A DNA stretch of 64,000 bases, taken from Lepidurus packardi (taxonomy: Eukaryota; Arthropoda; Branchiopoda; Notostraca; Triopsidae). Under the pieces are notes generated by a model that worked only from the letters and a program-made list of their open reading frames with translations, did not search any database and was not told the origin of the DNA. Position 1 is the first letter of the stretch, and each line of letters starts with the position of its first letter. A program made the position numbers and the translations under genes. Shown one piece after another: positions 13,400 through 25,589 of the stretch. The stretch spans positions 30,318 to 94,317 of the forward strand of contig JAKZAN010000123.1 in the NCBI GenBank assembly GCA_023053545.1. The letters run 5' to 3'.

Positions 13400-15348
13400 A
13401 TGCACGCCCGCAGCCTTGTCGGCGACAAACTCCGTACCAGTAGTGAGCAGGCCCCCACCTCCCGCCTCGATGGCAACTTTAACGAAGGAATCATGTATAT
13501 TAACTACCTTTTACCGTCTTCCAACCCATCAGATTCCGCAATCGCTACGTCAAGTTCAAAAAATGTCCGCGCCGACAGTCTTCCTCTGCGACCGCACAAC
13601 ACAACTTGTTCCTGGTGTCTCCCTTAATTATCCAACCCAAGTTCCCCCAGCGCCCAGCAATACAACAATATACTACTTCGAACAAGAGCCCCCCCGATAA
13701 TAACCAAGTGGCTACACGCCCCGTCTCACGGCCTGCAGAGACGGAACAGTTTATCATGAACTTCCTGCATTCCCACAAGTCGCGAATCAATCCAAAGTAC
13801 GACCGGATGCTTGGGGCTAGCCAGGAAATGCTATTCTATGTGAAATCCCACAGCTCTGTGGTCAATGCAGGAGTGCCGAACCATCACCTGCAAGGAGCAC
13901 AGAGTCTAGGCAACAAAGTGGGGTCTGCAGTGTTGACGATCGACGAGAGGTCCACGACGCACACTGTGCCTACCCAGTCTAATATCGAAAATAACTATAG
14001 TGCCATCGAACCGTCTAATAATCCTCTTTTCGAAGCAAACAATACTTCCCTCAACAGATTTCCCAAAGAAGTCAAATCTGGCCGAATCTCAAGGATCACT
14101 GAAAGCGCTACTGCAGTTCTGGAGTCGGGCTTCCCTGGTTGCAAGACTCCGGCAGCCCATAACCATCCTAGCCACCGCCGCCAACCTTCAAAACCTATTT
14201 CGTCCAGACCTGAGAGTTTCATAAGACCCTCAAAATCGACTAAGCAAGAAGGCAGCCTCAACTCTCATGTGCAAGGATCCTATGGAGCTGCTCTTTTCGG
14301 GACTAGTAGCCTAGGATAGACTATCGAAAAAAAACTAACCGAAGAAAAGAAGAATCGACCAATAATATCCTATTAGCACAAAGACCTAGCACACATAAAG
14401 TCAGAATCTTATGCGATCCTCGATCACCCCAGTGGGCAGCTTATCCTCCACTACCGATCGAAGCAGGCCCTTGAGATAGCCAGCCTAACCAAAATCATGA
14501 CTTGCTACACCATCATCAAACTCTGCGAAGACAGAAACATCGATATAAACTCAGAAATGTACGAGGTTAAGTTAATGGTGTAGGATGTTACAGGTACCTC
14601 GGCTGATCTCATCGAAGGAGATATTCTGAACATCGAGCAGCTACTCTATGGGCTAATGCTGCCCAGTGGCAACGACGCAGCCATGTGTCTGGCTGACTGG
14701 GCAGGAGCACTCCTATCTGGTTCCAAGAACGGAAGCACACGCTAAAACATCAAGGTGTTCGTGCAGGAAATGAACAACAACTGCAAACAAATTGGTCTTA
14801 AAGATTCGAGATACGGAAACCCTCATGGCTTACCCAACCGGGACACTCGCTCCACAGCATTCGACCAGTGCAAACTGAGCAGCCTATGCATGGCTATGCC
14901 GCTGTTCAGCAAGGTTGTGATGACGCTGACCTACAAGTTTGTCGTGAAGACTAGCGACAACCATACACGATAAGTCATTTGGGAGAACACTAATAAGCTT
15001 CTGAGGAGACCAGGCTTTTTGGGAATCAAGACCGGAATAACAGTCACTGCAGGTCCTTGTCTGTCTAGCTGCTACTAATTCAAAGACAGAAAACTGATCG
15101 TGGTGTTGTTGAGATCTAACAAAGTGAGTCGGAGGTTTTCCGAAACACGCAGACTGCTATACTGGACGTTGAAGCAGCTGTACAAAGGAAGGCTCAGCAA
15201 TGAGGAGATCCGTAGTTTGTAGGATCTTCGCAAGAACAGGCGTGAGCACGACAGCGACAACAGCGAGGACTAGCAGTAGTTCATTTATACAAAATAGAGT
15301 GGGGAGGAACTGGCACGGCGTAACAAAATTCTCAAGTATGAGTTGTGA
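13400..15348 (+). CDS. D-Ala-D-Ala carboxypeptidase-like protein (peptidase S11 family)
   Basis: Predicted 636-residue protein. Exon 1 is 13400-13494, a 38-nt intron 13495-13532 (GTATAT...CAG) restores frame, and exon 2 runs to TGA 15346-15348. The C-terminal half carries all three S11 (DacA/PBP5) catalytic motifs: SxxK as ASLTKIM, SxN as [16 protein letters not shown], and KTG as [16 protein letters not shown], plus DVTGTSA and GNPHGL spacers typical of the family. Residues 1 to about 300 are a Ser/Pro/Asn-rich extension without a recognised domain. In bacteria these enzymes trim the peptidoglycan stem peptide; a ciliate has no such wall, so digestion of prey walls or another amidase role is inference. 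Possible ancient transfer from bacteria. Confidence 0.86.
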
Positions 15349-15458
15349 TCAGTACTACCTTCTTCATTTTCTGAGTATCCTTGATAATTTACTATTTCCC
15401 AAATGGAAGGTGTCTGAGAACTGAGTCTACAGATAGCTACATAGATTTGACGCATCAG

Positions 15459-16790
15459 TCACTGGGCAGCTAGTTTCTCCAGCCTGCCCAACGAGTTCAG
15501 GAGAATCGTGTTGTAGCCATTCGAGTTGCTGAAGCCCTGGAATCTGCTCGTGTAATCCTTGATTTGCGAGGAAACGCTGTTGTACTGCCCACCACAAATG
15601 CTCTTGAATATTTGTTGGTAGTCTTTGTTCAAGTACTCTATGGCTTTATTCAGCTCCTCCATGTCCTTCTTGTACTTGCCCTACATGTACTGTTTCTTAT
15701 TGACCAGATCGCTCAAGAAGGAGTACTAGGGACTCGGCTAGTAGCTGATCATGAGCTCGTGGTGCTTCTTCAGGTGTTAGGTCAGCCTCTTGTGCTCATT
15801 GTGCACTAGCTTCTGATAGTGTTCTTCTCGCTCCCGCATGACGTGCACGTCCTCGTACTTGTTATACTTGGGAAGGAAGGACTTGTAGTTGTCTCTGAAC
15901 TTCTAGTAGGTGCCGCGCAGATCATTTATCTCCTTCTGCAGCAAGACAGGCATGTTGGCGAGAGAAGCGTAGTGCTTACGGTATTGCTCAATCTCATTCT
16001 TCCTCAGATTGTTCAAATCGTCTGCGGACAAATCCTCGAATTTTATTTTCTGAGCGAACTCAAACCTCTGCCCCTCAATCTTGGAGATGTCTGTGTCGAT
16101 GCGTTCCTACACCATCTTAGTTGCGAGTTTGTACTGAGGGATATCCATATATTCTACGGCAGGGAGGGCCACTTGAGGCCGATGAGTGCGTGATAGCTCT
16201 GTGCAGGCTTTGCTGAGATACTCGTTGTAGTGCCTGAGGTTGAAGTAGTAGGTTTCGCTCTCCTTAAAGTCCCGGTTGTACTTCTGAAAGAGCCCCCAGT
16301 TTTTGTCGAACTACGAGTAAAATTGTGGATCACTCACATTTATGTATCGCTCACAGTTTTGGCTGAACTCGTTCATCTTCTTTTTTGCCTTGTCCAACTC
16401 CTCCTCATTAATCTGCAAAGCATGGTACAGTCTGGACAGGCAACGCTGTTCGTGCCTATACTCCCGCAGCTGGCACTCCAGCATCTGATCGATTCTTTTG
16501 TACTCGGGGAACTCGTTTAGCCGTTCCTGCAGTAAAGCTGAATGGGCGTTGTGGTAGTCGCGGGGTGTACACAGAAAAGAAGCTATGAGCTCTCGGATTG
16601 GCATATAAGGGCAGGACTCAAACTGCTTGAGAAGGTCAGCAACACGGACGTCCCGTGGAGCAGATACCAAGGAACTTTTTGCGATACGGTCGTACTGGGA
16701 ATCCAAAGTATGGGGGTGGACGAGACGAATGGGAAGAGCTTCGTCAGAGGAAACCTCTATTTCGTGTATGTATTGGACTCGGGACTCCAT
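15459..16790 (-). CDS. Coiled-coil protein of unknown function
   Basis: A single frame of 443 residues from ATG 16788-16790 to TGA 15459-15461, containing several in-frame UAR codons read as Glu. The N-terminal ~90 residues look globular (motif RELIASFLCTPRDYHNAHS); the rest is long charged helix with coiled-coil character, rich in Glu, Lys, Tyr and His. No family recognised. It is convergent with the carboxypeptidase-like gene (110 bp) and lies in tandem behind the 16911-18182 gene. A cytoskeletal role is possible but not shown. Confidence 0.72.
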
Positions 16791-16910
16791 GGAGGTTTGA
16801 ATCTGTATCCTCGCAAGTAGATGAGTTTATTTATACAGTTATTAGCACACCAGGTGCGAGGTGTCGGGAAAATATATCAGAAAAACAGTGTCAATGCCGT
16901 TATGACCAAC

Positions 16911-18182
16911 TCATGCCTCCAAGTACGAGTATTTCTTTGGCACTCCCAGACGACCCTTGCTCTGGCTCTGGCTCCCACTATACTCCATCGCGTCGTACCG
17001 GTAGTTCAGCACACTTCTCTCATTCCCCAGGTTGGAAACATATGTCCTGTCTAAAATACTACTATTCAGGCTAACGTTGCCCCGGCCATTGTTCCTCGAA
17101 AGTCTCTCCATAGAGGTATTGGCCCGTGTCAGTAGAGTAGTAGTATCCGCCATACGTGCGATTCGACCAGGCGTCCTGGGGTCCGATTAGTAGAACCGAT
17201 TCTGTGAGTTAGTGGTTTCATTGAGGCTGGGCGTGAAGGCATAATTAGCAGGCTGAATCCTTTCTCGGGACAAGCTACGCCTCTGCTCTTTGTATTAGAA
17301 AGCTGACTTGATGTTGAGAGTGTTGGAAAAAGGGGGTATCGTATTGGTGTTTCTATTAGAAAGAACAGAGGCTTCTGCAGTATGGGGACTGGGATTCTGA
17401 ATGCCTGAGATCATCTGCTTGGCCTTATTCCTGACATTAGGGTCTTTGGACTTCTTGAACACAGCTTCGTAGGCTGCCTTCAATTCCTCGTCTTTCTTCT
17501 GCTTGATGGTGACTCGGGTCTGCTGTGACGAACACCCGCGTGTCTGCCGAGGAGTCACGATTTGCTCTGAAGTCGACTAGGAAATCGCGGAGGAAATTTT
17601 GTTGCGTGCTTTAATGTCTTCGTAAGAGGGATAGTTTCTTGTGTTCTGTGGAACCTTATTCTAATCTTGAACAGTTTGTGGCTTCATAAACCCACTCCTC
17701 CTTATGACTCCTGCACTTAACTGACTAGTGTTTGGGAGTGTCTTTGGAGGTTATTCCTTGGGGTTCAGATAGTGCGGAGTTGTTTGATGCTTCTAGTATC
17801 TTTTTTACTCATGGCGCTTTGGCTGTTGGGACTCTTACTTGGGTTCAGGCGAAACTATCGATGCTAAAGTTTTAGATCTGTATTTATGCAGGTCCTCATT
17901 CACTTATTCCTCTAACACAAGGCTTTGGGAAGAAGCGCTGTAATGAAAGAACGCCAGCACTTTGTCGAGGAGAGCAGGCGCTACTGACTCCTTCTTGATG
18001 ATGTTGGTTAGGGAGGCTATTATTTTGTCTTGGATGTTCTGGCAATGTGAGAGAGGGATGTTGTGGGCTTTGCAGACACGCTGACTGAGGGAGTGCTTGT
18101 CATCGGTGTCGAGGACGTGGACGTCGAGCACCTTGCCCATGATCTTGAGCTGGAGGGTGAAGATAGTCTGGCTGGATTTCAT
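16911..18182 (-). CDS. Low-complexity protein with a possible ubiquitin-like N-terminal domain
   Basis: One frame of 423 residues from ATG 18180-18182 to TGA 16911-16913, with many UAR codons read as Glu. Residues ~1-65 (LKIMGKVLDVHVLDTDDKHS, then a helix) resemble the short beta-grasp module found at the start of many ciliate and apicomplexan cytoskeletal and EF-hand proteins; this is a weak visual match. The remainder is Ser/Asn/Gln/Arg-rich and probably disordered, with one mixed-charge helix (KKDEELKAAYEAVFKK). If UAR were stops, this gene would appear as three separate short frames. Function unknown. Confidence 0.65.
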
Positions 18183-18921
18183 GGGATCGTGGTTATGTTC
18201 AGAATGTCAGTTTGCTTTCGTACTAAAAATTATTATTAGGCCGAAAGCGCAAAAATTCTATGTGCACAGGTTAGGATGAATAAGTATTCCACAAGGCTGA
18301 TATCTTCAGAACACCCTCATAGAATATCCGAACATAGATAGCCTTCGGAAAACGATCACAGCCTCTGTTGGAACACGAACACACGCCGTGTTCAGCCCCA
18401 ATCCCTTATCGCTCGGGTTCGCACTCTTTGACCCATCTAGTTATAAGAAATGTTTGAATCTAAATTCAAACTCCGAATACATGCAAGACCTCAAATAAAT
18501 TTAAGTGGAAGCAGTGCATCTGGCTGGCCCACAAGAGTCAATGGCGTGCGGAGAGAGCAGCATGATAGCAGATAGAGAGGCAGTGCCTGAAGACTTTGGA
18601 GAAGGGAGAGAAGAAGAGGCAGGAGGGTGGGCGAGTCGGAAGAGTGAAAGTGAGGGTTGGAGTATTCGGTGGCAAGGGGGGGAAGAGATATAATTTGTGA
18701 TAGCATGTGGGGATTATTGCAAAAGGCAGATTGTTGAACAATTGAGTCGCGGCAATGCCTATGTTATGTCATCTAGCAATAACTGCACTGCCTTTTTAAT
18801 CGTAACAACTTCCCTTGCCTCCCTTATTTAACCAACCTCTCCCCATAATATTAAACATCCAGTCCACTCAGTAACCTACAACTCCACAATTCCCAAACAC
18901 CCCTCCCTAGTAGACTTCTCC
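18183..18921. other. Intergenic region, nothing recognised
   Basis: A 739 bp spacer between divergent genes. It contains purine-rich and AT-rich stretches. A GTTCGC sequence near 18420 resembles a tRNA T-loop but lacks the invariant adenine and a foldable cloverleaf around it. Confidence 0.5.
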
Positions 18922-19507
18922 ATGCGTGATCTTCAATCTCAACCCACTCCCTCCTACAAAACCATGAAAAAGGTCGAGTCTTCCAGCACCGTGGCCAGTC
19001 TCAAGAAGTACGCCAAAATCACCCCCACCGTCAAGGAACGACTGGCATACCTCATCATCCAGCAGAACATGACCATCAAGAAGGTACCCATTCCGTATGA
19101 CATTTTGACATCCTGACTCGCCTGGACGTGTAAGACCGGGATGACGTTATGGCGTTGAAATGAGGTCATCAGAAAGCAACGCCCTTATAAATAATTAATG
19201 ATTTTTGCTTTAGCCCCGATTTTAAACTTAAACACGCTATTTTTTGGAATATATTTCTGTGTAGGCAGCCAGAGCTATCAATATCAACTACTCCTCGGCA
19301 AAGACTATCTTTGCCCACTACAAAAGCACCCTCAAGGCCAAACAGCTTTCCCAGTAGGACGCTGCAGACCTACCCTCCCTTAGAACCGCAACCATGCGAT
19401 TCTTATCAGGGTACGCGGCGCTGCCCACCCAGATAGTGACTACGGTGGGGGGCAGGTACGAAAACTAGAGTCTAGGCATGCAGAAGATAAGCATGCCAGA
19501 GTTCTGA
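18922..19507 (+). CDS. Small helix-turn-helix (homeodomain-like) protein
   Basis: Predicted 134 residues: exon 1 18922-19083, a 181-nt intron 19084-19264 (GTACCC...GTAG, the longest intron clearly seen here), exon 2 19265-19507 ending in TGA. The spliced product contains the pattern ERLAYLIIQQNMTIKKAA followed across the junction by ARAININYSSAKTIFAHY. This matches the INYSTAKTI type of DNA-binding helix-turn-helix (homeodomain-like/Psq-like) that is common in ciliates and fungi; the intron lies exactly between the two helices. Likely nuclear and DNA-binding, target unknown. One UAG (Glu) in the C-terminal tail. Confidence 0.78.
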
Positions 19508-19711
19508 GAGGCGATGAATAGTGAGGGTTCTAGGCCTAGGAAGTGGCTCAGAATCCATGATGTGTACATATTTTTATTACTTAATTGCTTATTCCTATTC
19601 CCAGTCCAATTATTCTTTTATATAGCTATCCTATCAACAAATAACACCTATCCATCCTTCCACCCAGTATTCCATGCCACACCTACTATACACGTCACAA
19701 CATCTCTTACC

Positions 19712-21311
19712 TCAGGATCCTTGGTTTCCTAGACCTGTATTAGCTGTTAATTTTCTCTGCTAGTCCTTCGCCTCCATCCACCTCTGCTGACGCAGCATCT
19801 TCTTGCTCACTGCCTTCGGCTACTCTTCCTTCTCCGCCACCTTCATTTCCCGTGCTACATAGTTCTCTTCATTCTGCAGTTATTTGTCTGTGATCACGCG
19901 AGTCACCGTTCCCAATGCCTTGACATGACCTTATCGCATGATTAGACTGGCCCCGGCTCTGATGTACTCTGCGCTGTAAGGGAACTGCAACCGTATTACT
20001 GCTCTGTCATTGGATCTTAACACTTCTTCGCCCCCCACGATCTTCTTGATCAGGGCTGCTTGGATGACATTCCCGCAGTGGATGACAGATTGGTACCCCA
20101 ATTTCATGGTAGTCGATGTATGAATCACCTGGATCTCTGCCTCGAACTCCCAAATTGGTTAGGGTCGATTCTGGGCATCCAATAGCTTCATGCCTCTGCG
20201 GAAGTCAGTGCGTATCAGCTTGTCGTTGGCCTTAGTGGGCCTAACGCACATGCATGCCAGTTCCCCTGAACTCGTTTGTTCTCTTGCTGTTCTGCTGCAG
20301 TGGATGCTCTTTATTATGACATTCTTGAAGCATTTATTTTTGTCAGGCCCCAACGCACATTGCTGCCCGATCTTAGCCGTGCCCGACTTAACTAGCCCGG
20401 AGACCACGAGCCCCACACCTTCCACCAGGAATGTTTCGCTAATATCAAGTTCGAAAGCATCGTTGGCTGGTCTCAGATTTTGGTTGATGGCGTCTCTGTT
20501 TTCGAGTCTGGAGAAAAATCTGACCATCTATTTCTTGCCTTGGGTAGTGACGCTGGACATATGGAAGATGGGACAGATGTTGCCAGCCCGCATCAGCTGC
20601 GCATATTTGTCCACTTCTTAAAAAGGAGTTCCCTATTTGATGACGACTGCGATCTTCTTAACGAAACTGGCCTTGAGCAGCTTGTTGATCTTATCCACAG
20701 CCTCTTCGTAGATGTTTTGAGGGGCGATATCGATCTTGGTCAGTACCACCAGGAAGGGCACCTTCAGGAACAATGCCACTCCCAGGTGTTCCATCGTCAT
20801 CTTGGGCAGACCCATGTTGGACCCTACCACGATCATAGCGTAGTCCCTGCAGTCCCAAAAGTAGGAAGGGTAAGAAGTATTAATTACGGGGCGAGTCCAG
20901 CCATTCCATTGATTGTGGTCTTCAGGTACTTTTCGTGGCCACAGAGATCGAAGAAGCTCACGACCTTCTTGCTCTTGTCGACCACTTCTTTCCAGTATTT
21001 GTTTTTGTTGCTATTGAACCGTTCGGGCAGCACCTGCTCCTTTTGGTCGTTGAATCCCATGATTTCGTGGCAGATCGAGCTCGTCCTAGCAATAGACAAT
21101 ATTAAACATTGTGGTTGCCGGACTGCATGCCAAAGTACCTTCCCGTTTCTTATTCGTGTGTGTAGTTGAACACCTTGGTGCGGGCTGCTCCACGTCCATC
21201 GTCAGGCTGACCTTTAGTGAGTACGCCTACAAGGGTAGACTTGCCGGAGTCGACGTTGCCGACGACAGCTATTTTACAGTGTTCAGTTGGTTATGAGTGG
21301 AGGGGTTCCAT
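19712..21311 (-). CDS. GTPBP1/GTPBP2-like translational GTPase
   Basis: EF-Tu-superfamily GTPase of the GTPBP1/2 branch, linked in animals to ribosome rescue and mRNA turnover. Exons 21311-21139, 21085-20888 and 20846-19712; introns of 53 and 41 nt. Motifs: G1 [11 protein letters not shown], switch region HE-E-ETGRTSS, G3 [13 protein letters not shown]4 TKID, and the family ending with [13 protein letters not shown], where the Glu is encoded by TAA at the position occupied by Glu in the animal proteins. 501 residues from the ATG at 21309-21311; the frame is also open upstream for about 40 codons with no ATG, so an additional 5' exon is possible. Confidence 0.9.
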
Positions 21312-21515
21312 GTCTGGTCTTAGCGCAATGGTACTTGAGTTAGTCTAAAAGATAGAACTATAATGATGGGGCCGGTGAGTACGAAATCTAGGTACTTTTC
21401 TGGACAAAACTATACTTGATTTCAAATTTAAAGTGGAATACAGCCAACAATATTGGACAGAAGACATATCTTCAGCAGAAAAAATGGTGTGTATCCAAAG
21501 CCAGTTCTCGTGCAA

Positions 21516-23094
21516 TCAGGGTAGACCTCCTTTCAACGCATTGATCGACGAAACACTCGCCTCGATCTCCTTCATCACCTTCTCATGGCTAGACTTCACA
21601 TCATCCACTCTCCGGTAAGATAGTTTCAGATTCGACAGCTGGTCCCGCACCCTGTCTGCTTCACTCTTATACTCATTCTCCTCGTGGCAGTATTCCACCT
21701 TCAGAGCCTTGATCTACTAGATTAGCTTGAACAGGTCGGCTTGGCCATCAGTCTTGGTGGGTGTCTGCCGCAGAGTAGCTAACTTGTTGCGGTGTTCATC
21801 GATCTATTTATCGATACCAGCGATCAAATCCTTCAGGGTTGCAGCATCGTATGTGCCTGCCGTCGTGGGACTGATTCTGTTGATGAGATCGCCGCTGATT
21901 TTGGTATAGGTGTTTTTGAGACTGTTGAGCTTGTCCTTCAGATCCTTTGTCTCCTTATTGAGGCTCTCCTTTTCGCGAAGCAGGTCGTCTAGACGGGCCT
22001 TCGCGCGTAGATATTGTTGTTATGCGTATGGCTTGAGCTGGATACAGGCGAAGTTAGACTGATAGAAGTCGAAGGCCTTCACGATTTCCGCTACAACCTG
22101 GCTGGTGAGGTTTTTGCAATACAACTCATTGTGGAACCTCATCTGCTGGAGTTTCAGCTTCTCAAGTTCTCTGAATATGCTCGCATCCATTTTCTTATTG
22201 CCTCTCTCGTCGTTCTCCCTTTCGCAAACCTAGACTTCGTCAAGCTTTTCCCTCCAATATTGCACTAGACTTCGTGCGCTATCTATATTACTATCGAGGC
22301 GATCAAGCTTGGCTAATGCCCCCCGATGCTGTTCTGCATAAACCAAGACTGTCTCGTAATCGTTGAGGGTAGAGCCGGTCTTATCGATTCCACGCAGTGC
22401 TTAGTCGATATTCTCCGTCTGAGGTCGCAGACTCTTGAGATAGTCTTTGCGCTTGTTAAGATAGTTGAGCATCTGTGTTTCTGCGGAGATCTGCCAGGCT
22501 ATGCCACCCTCGTTGGATGTTGTGGGGTTCTGCTTGAGGATGGAAAGCTGCACCTCCTTATTATCTATTTTTTATTTGTTTTCGATAAGGTGAGAGTATG
22601 CTTTAGACAGTTTGGTAGTGTCGATTGATGTGACTTCGCCTTGTCCTGTTTTTGCTTTGCTGATAGAATCGGCGAGATTATCAAGGTTCCTCTTTTTGAG
22701 GATCACCTTCTTGCCTTCGTCGATTATCTTTGAGATCTTGTTGATGAGCTCGTCTCCCGTATTGGTTGGGATGATGTTGTTTAGATTTGAATCCTTCATT
22801 TTGTAGTCTGCAATAGATAAGAGAGTTATCAAGGATAGTGTTACCTAGTTCGTCGTAGAGGCGGCAATGCTTTTCGCTGAGGGTCTCGAGGGTAAGAGAA
22901 CCTTCGATGTTGAGGTCAGCAGAGGAGTGGATCCGATAGTCTGCAGGTGAGGGGTATTTATAGTCATCGTGGGTTTGGACTGGCTGCTGAAGAGGGGCGG
23001 GGGTTTTGTAGGATTGGTAGCCGAAGAATATGCTAAAGGAGATGACGATGGCAGCGAGTGCGATGGCTGTATTGCGGCTGTAGTTGTTATTCAT
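21516..23094 (-). CDS. Single-pass membrane protein with long coiled coil
   Basis: Predicted 513 residues. Exon 1 23094-22845, intron 22808-22844 (37 nt), exon 2 22807-21516 ending in TGA. Residues ~9-27 (TAIALAAIVISFSIFFGY) form one hydrophobic segment close to the N-terminus with a short polar lead, suggesting a signal anchor. The rest is almost entirely heptad-rich helix with many Glu encoded by UAR. No known family. Possibly an organelle- or ER-anchored tether; this is inference from architecture only. Confidence 0.75.
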
Positions 23095-23315
23095 GGATGA
23101 GGGTATTTGCTATTTTAAATTTAGTGTGGAGAATAGTAAGTATTGCAAAGATAAAGATAGGCTGGCAGTGGGCAGAATGGCTAGTGCTAGTAAAGTAAAT
23201 ACACACATCAGTGTGGCAGCAGAATAGTAAAAATACCTCACAGTTGACTCATATTGATGTCTTTGCCAAATCTATGTGGACTATTGCTAAGCTCTAACAA
23301 AATCAAAGGGATCGC

Positions 23316-24725
23316 TCACCGAGTCTTCCCCTTTTTCTTTTTCATCTCTTACTTCTACATGTAAAGCTGCCATAAATCGTTTCTCTCCACATACAGCTTC
23401 TTCAACAAGCCCCGATTACCGTTCTCCTCAGATTCTTTTTGATACTGAGCGAAGCCTTATACATACAACACCTGCTACTTATAATTCGTATGCACACTCG
23501 TCAGGTCCATGCGTATCTTCGAACGGTAGACCTTTTTCACATTGTTGGGCAGTCGCTCGATCACTTTGGGCTCAGGAAATCCCAGAACATGACAGAAGTT
23601 GGTTACCTACTTTTTTACATATTTCATCTTGTCAAAGCGTTCATTAGCTTCTAACTCCAACTGAGTTAGCACAGGACAAGTTTGGTGGGATACCAAAGTC
23701 TTACTGCTGATCTAAGGGATTGAGGCAGAAGCCGAGGGACGCTTTGGGGGTTTTGCTATATTCAAGCACAGCTTTGCCAGTGAATCAAATGTGAAGTTCT
23801 GAAGGCTCTCTCCAAATTATTTCTGGTATTTCTCAGCCAGAGAGATCACTTAGTTGGGGTCTTGATTCACCACCAGAGAGCCATCTACATCAGGAACAAG
23901 TGTACTATTGAAAGAAGACTCAATATTGTCTTGAGAAAAGGTATCATCTTGTGGGGTTACTGGAATACATTTCTAGACTTAATACAGTTTTGCAGCCTCC
24001 AGACCTTATTTGAGCGAGTCCTTTTATGATACTTTGTGCCGATACTTTAGCTTGTATTTGGGAGTCATTTGGTGGACTGGAGTATCCACATTCCCGTTGC
24101 CAGAGTCTATAGCAGCAAATTAGTCTGGAGTATTATGTCCTGTCCGCTATAATGTTTTCTGGTTGGACTCATTTGCTTTACGAACTTCGTTGTTCCCCTC
24201 AACTGCAATAGTTGGTTCTGGGATTTTTTAGACACTAGGTTCAGTCACAACATTCTAGTCTAAATGTTGATTTGGAAAAACGCCTCGACTCCTCTCCTTA
24301 ATAAGAGCAGTGAATTTGGGTCCAACGGCCTGATTCACCAGAAAAGGAAAGACCTGGTTCTGTAGCTCGTTACACACTTCTTGAAACAGAAATATCGACT
24401 GATGGTCTTTCTAATCTTGCTGTCCTCTTTCCAAGCTGAGCCTCGATAATTCCTTGAGAAAAACCATCCTGTTGATGTTATAGGTGGATTTCAGGTAGGG
24501 GTAGAACTAGACCTGGACTTTCTTGAGGAGCTCGGGAGTACCTCTGCGTCGCAGAAGGACATATTCGCTGAGCAGCCAGTCGATGATATTTTCTGCACAT
24601 CTTATTTCGTGTGCTTCGATGTGGGTAAAATACTTGGAGTTAAGGCGGCCAAGAATGGACTCATCTCGGAGAATACGCGGATAGTAAAGGGTATTGAGAG
24701 AATTGAGGACTTGCTAGAATCCCAT
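23316..24725 (-). CDS. Unknown protein, gene very rich in UAR-encoded Glu
   Basis: A single frame of 469 residues from ATG 24723-24725 to TGA 23316-23318, interrupted under other codes by about twenty TAA/TAG triplets, so a standard-code search sees no gene here. The N-terminal ~190 residues look like an all-helical domain (YPRILRDESILGRLNSKYFT, then a Leu-rich helix). The middle is polar with Thr-Pro-containing linkers, and the C-terminal ~120 residues are helical and basic (NNVKKVYRSKIRMDLTSVHT, ending KKKKGKTR). The continuous absence of TGA over 1.4 kb and regular codon use support coding. No family recognised. Confidence 0.75.
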
Positions 24726-25093
24726 GGTATTGATGGTATTGAGTGATGCTCGCGAGATACTGTAAACTTGGGGATTTGGAGCGAGGATTAATTGATAAAA
24801 CTAATATTTGGATTATCCGGATTTGTTCGTTTCTTCTTCATGATTCGCTATTATTTTGGAGCCCAGAAGCTCAGGAGTTGTCTTTTAGCACAGACCTTTA
24901 TGCTTGCACTTTCTGAGGGAGGCTGTTGCTCGGTCTAGACCGGTTCAGACTGTCAGACAGGCTCAAGGGATGTTATTCTCTTATCCAGAAAGAAAATACA
25001 ATACCTCTTATAGAGTCAGGTAAGTCCCGTGAATTTGTTGCTATAATATATTTTATTAAGTTTATACACATAGTCCTTTCGAATAACCCTACC
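24726..25093. other. Divergent intergenic region upstream of ISCA1
   Basis: A 368 bp spacer shared by two divergent genes. No recognised element beyond AT-rich stretches just upstream of the ISCA1 ATG. Confidence 0.45.
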
Positions 25094-25589
25094 ATGTACG
25101 GACTCCTCAAAAACCTACCCCTTCTCTCCTTCTCTACTGCTTCAAAATTCAATCGCCAGTTCCTCAAAGTGGTACCTTTTCTATTCAAACTCCCCATCTT
25201 AGACTAACACTGCCGTGGATCGCATCAGGACCCTCATGAAGAAAAGAAATAATGACAAAATCGTAAGCACTCATCCCCACCCAACCCATTACCACCACAG
25301 ATTGGAGTTAAAATTAGTCTCACCAAGAGAGGCTGCAATGGCCTGTCCTACGCAATGAACTATGTGTAGAAGCAAGACAAGTTCGATTAAGTGATTGAGC
25401 AGGAGGGCGTCAAAATCATCATCGACAGCAAGGTACATTCACAATATTTATGCAATCTGTGGTTAGGCTCTGATGGCGTTGGTCGGCACGGAAATGGACT
25501 ACGTGATGACGGACACAGCGGAGGAGTTCGTGTTCACGAACCCCAACGAGAAGGGGAAGTGCGGCTGCGGAGAAAGCTTCCATGTGTGA
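25094..25589 (+). CDS. ISCA1: Iron-sulfur cluster assembly protein ISCA1 (A-type carrier)
   Basis: Mitochondrial A-type Fe-S carrier acting late in [4Fe-4S] assembly. Four exons (25094-25168, 25203-25262, 25301-25432, 25467-25589) separated by three phase-0 introns of 34, 38 and 34 nt give 129 residues, the size of human ISCA1. The three conserved cysteines are present: RGCNGLSYAMNYV and the C-terminal GKCGCGESFHV. A hydrophobic/Ser-Arg N-terminus is compatible with a mitochondrial presequence. The TAA at 25388-25390 falls at the Glu of the FDEVIEQEGV segment, matching Glu in the animal protein. Stop TGA. Confidence 0.95.

Noticed and set aside
13400..13760. A frameshift at the seven-C run (13689-13695) in the carboxypeptidase-like gene
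   Set aside because: A 38-nt GT-AG intron at 13495-13532 explains the frame change without any indel.
18380..18460. Possible tRNA T-arm near GGGTTCGCACTC
   Set aside because: The invariant A58 is missing and no acceptor or anticodon stem could be folded around it.
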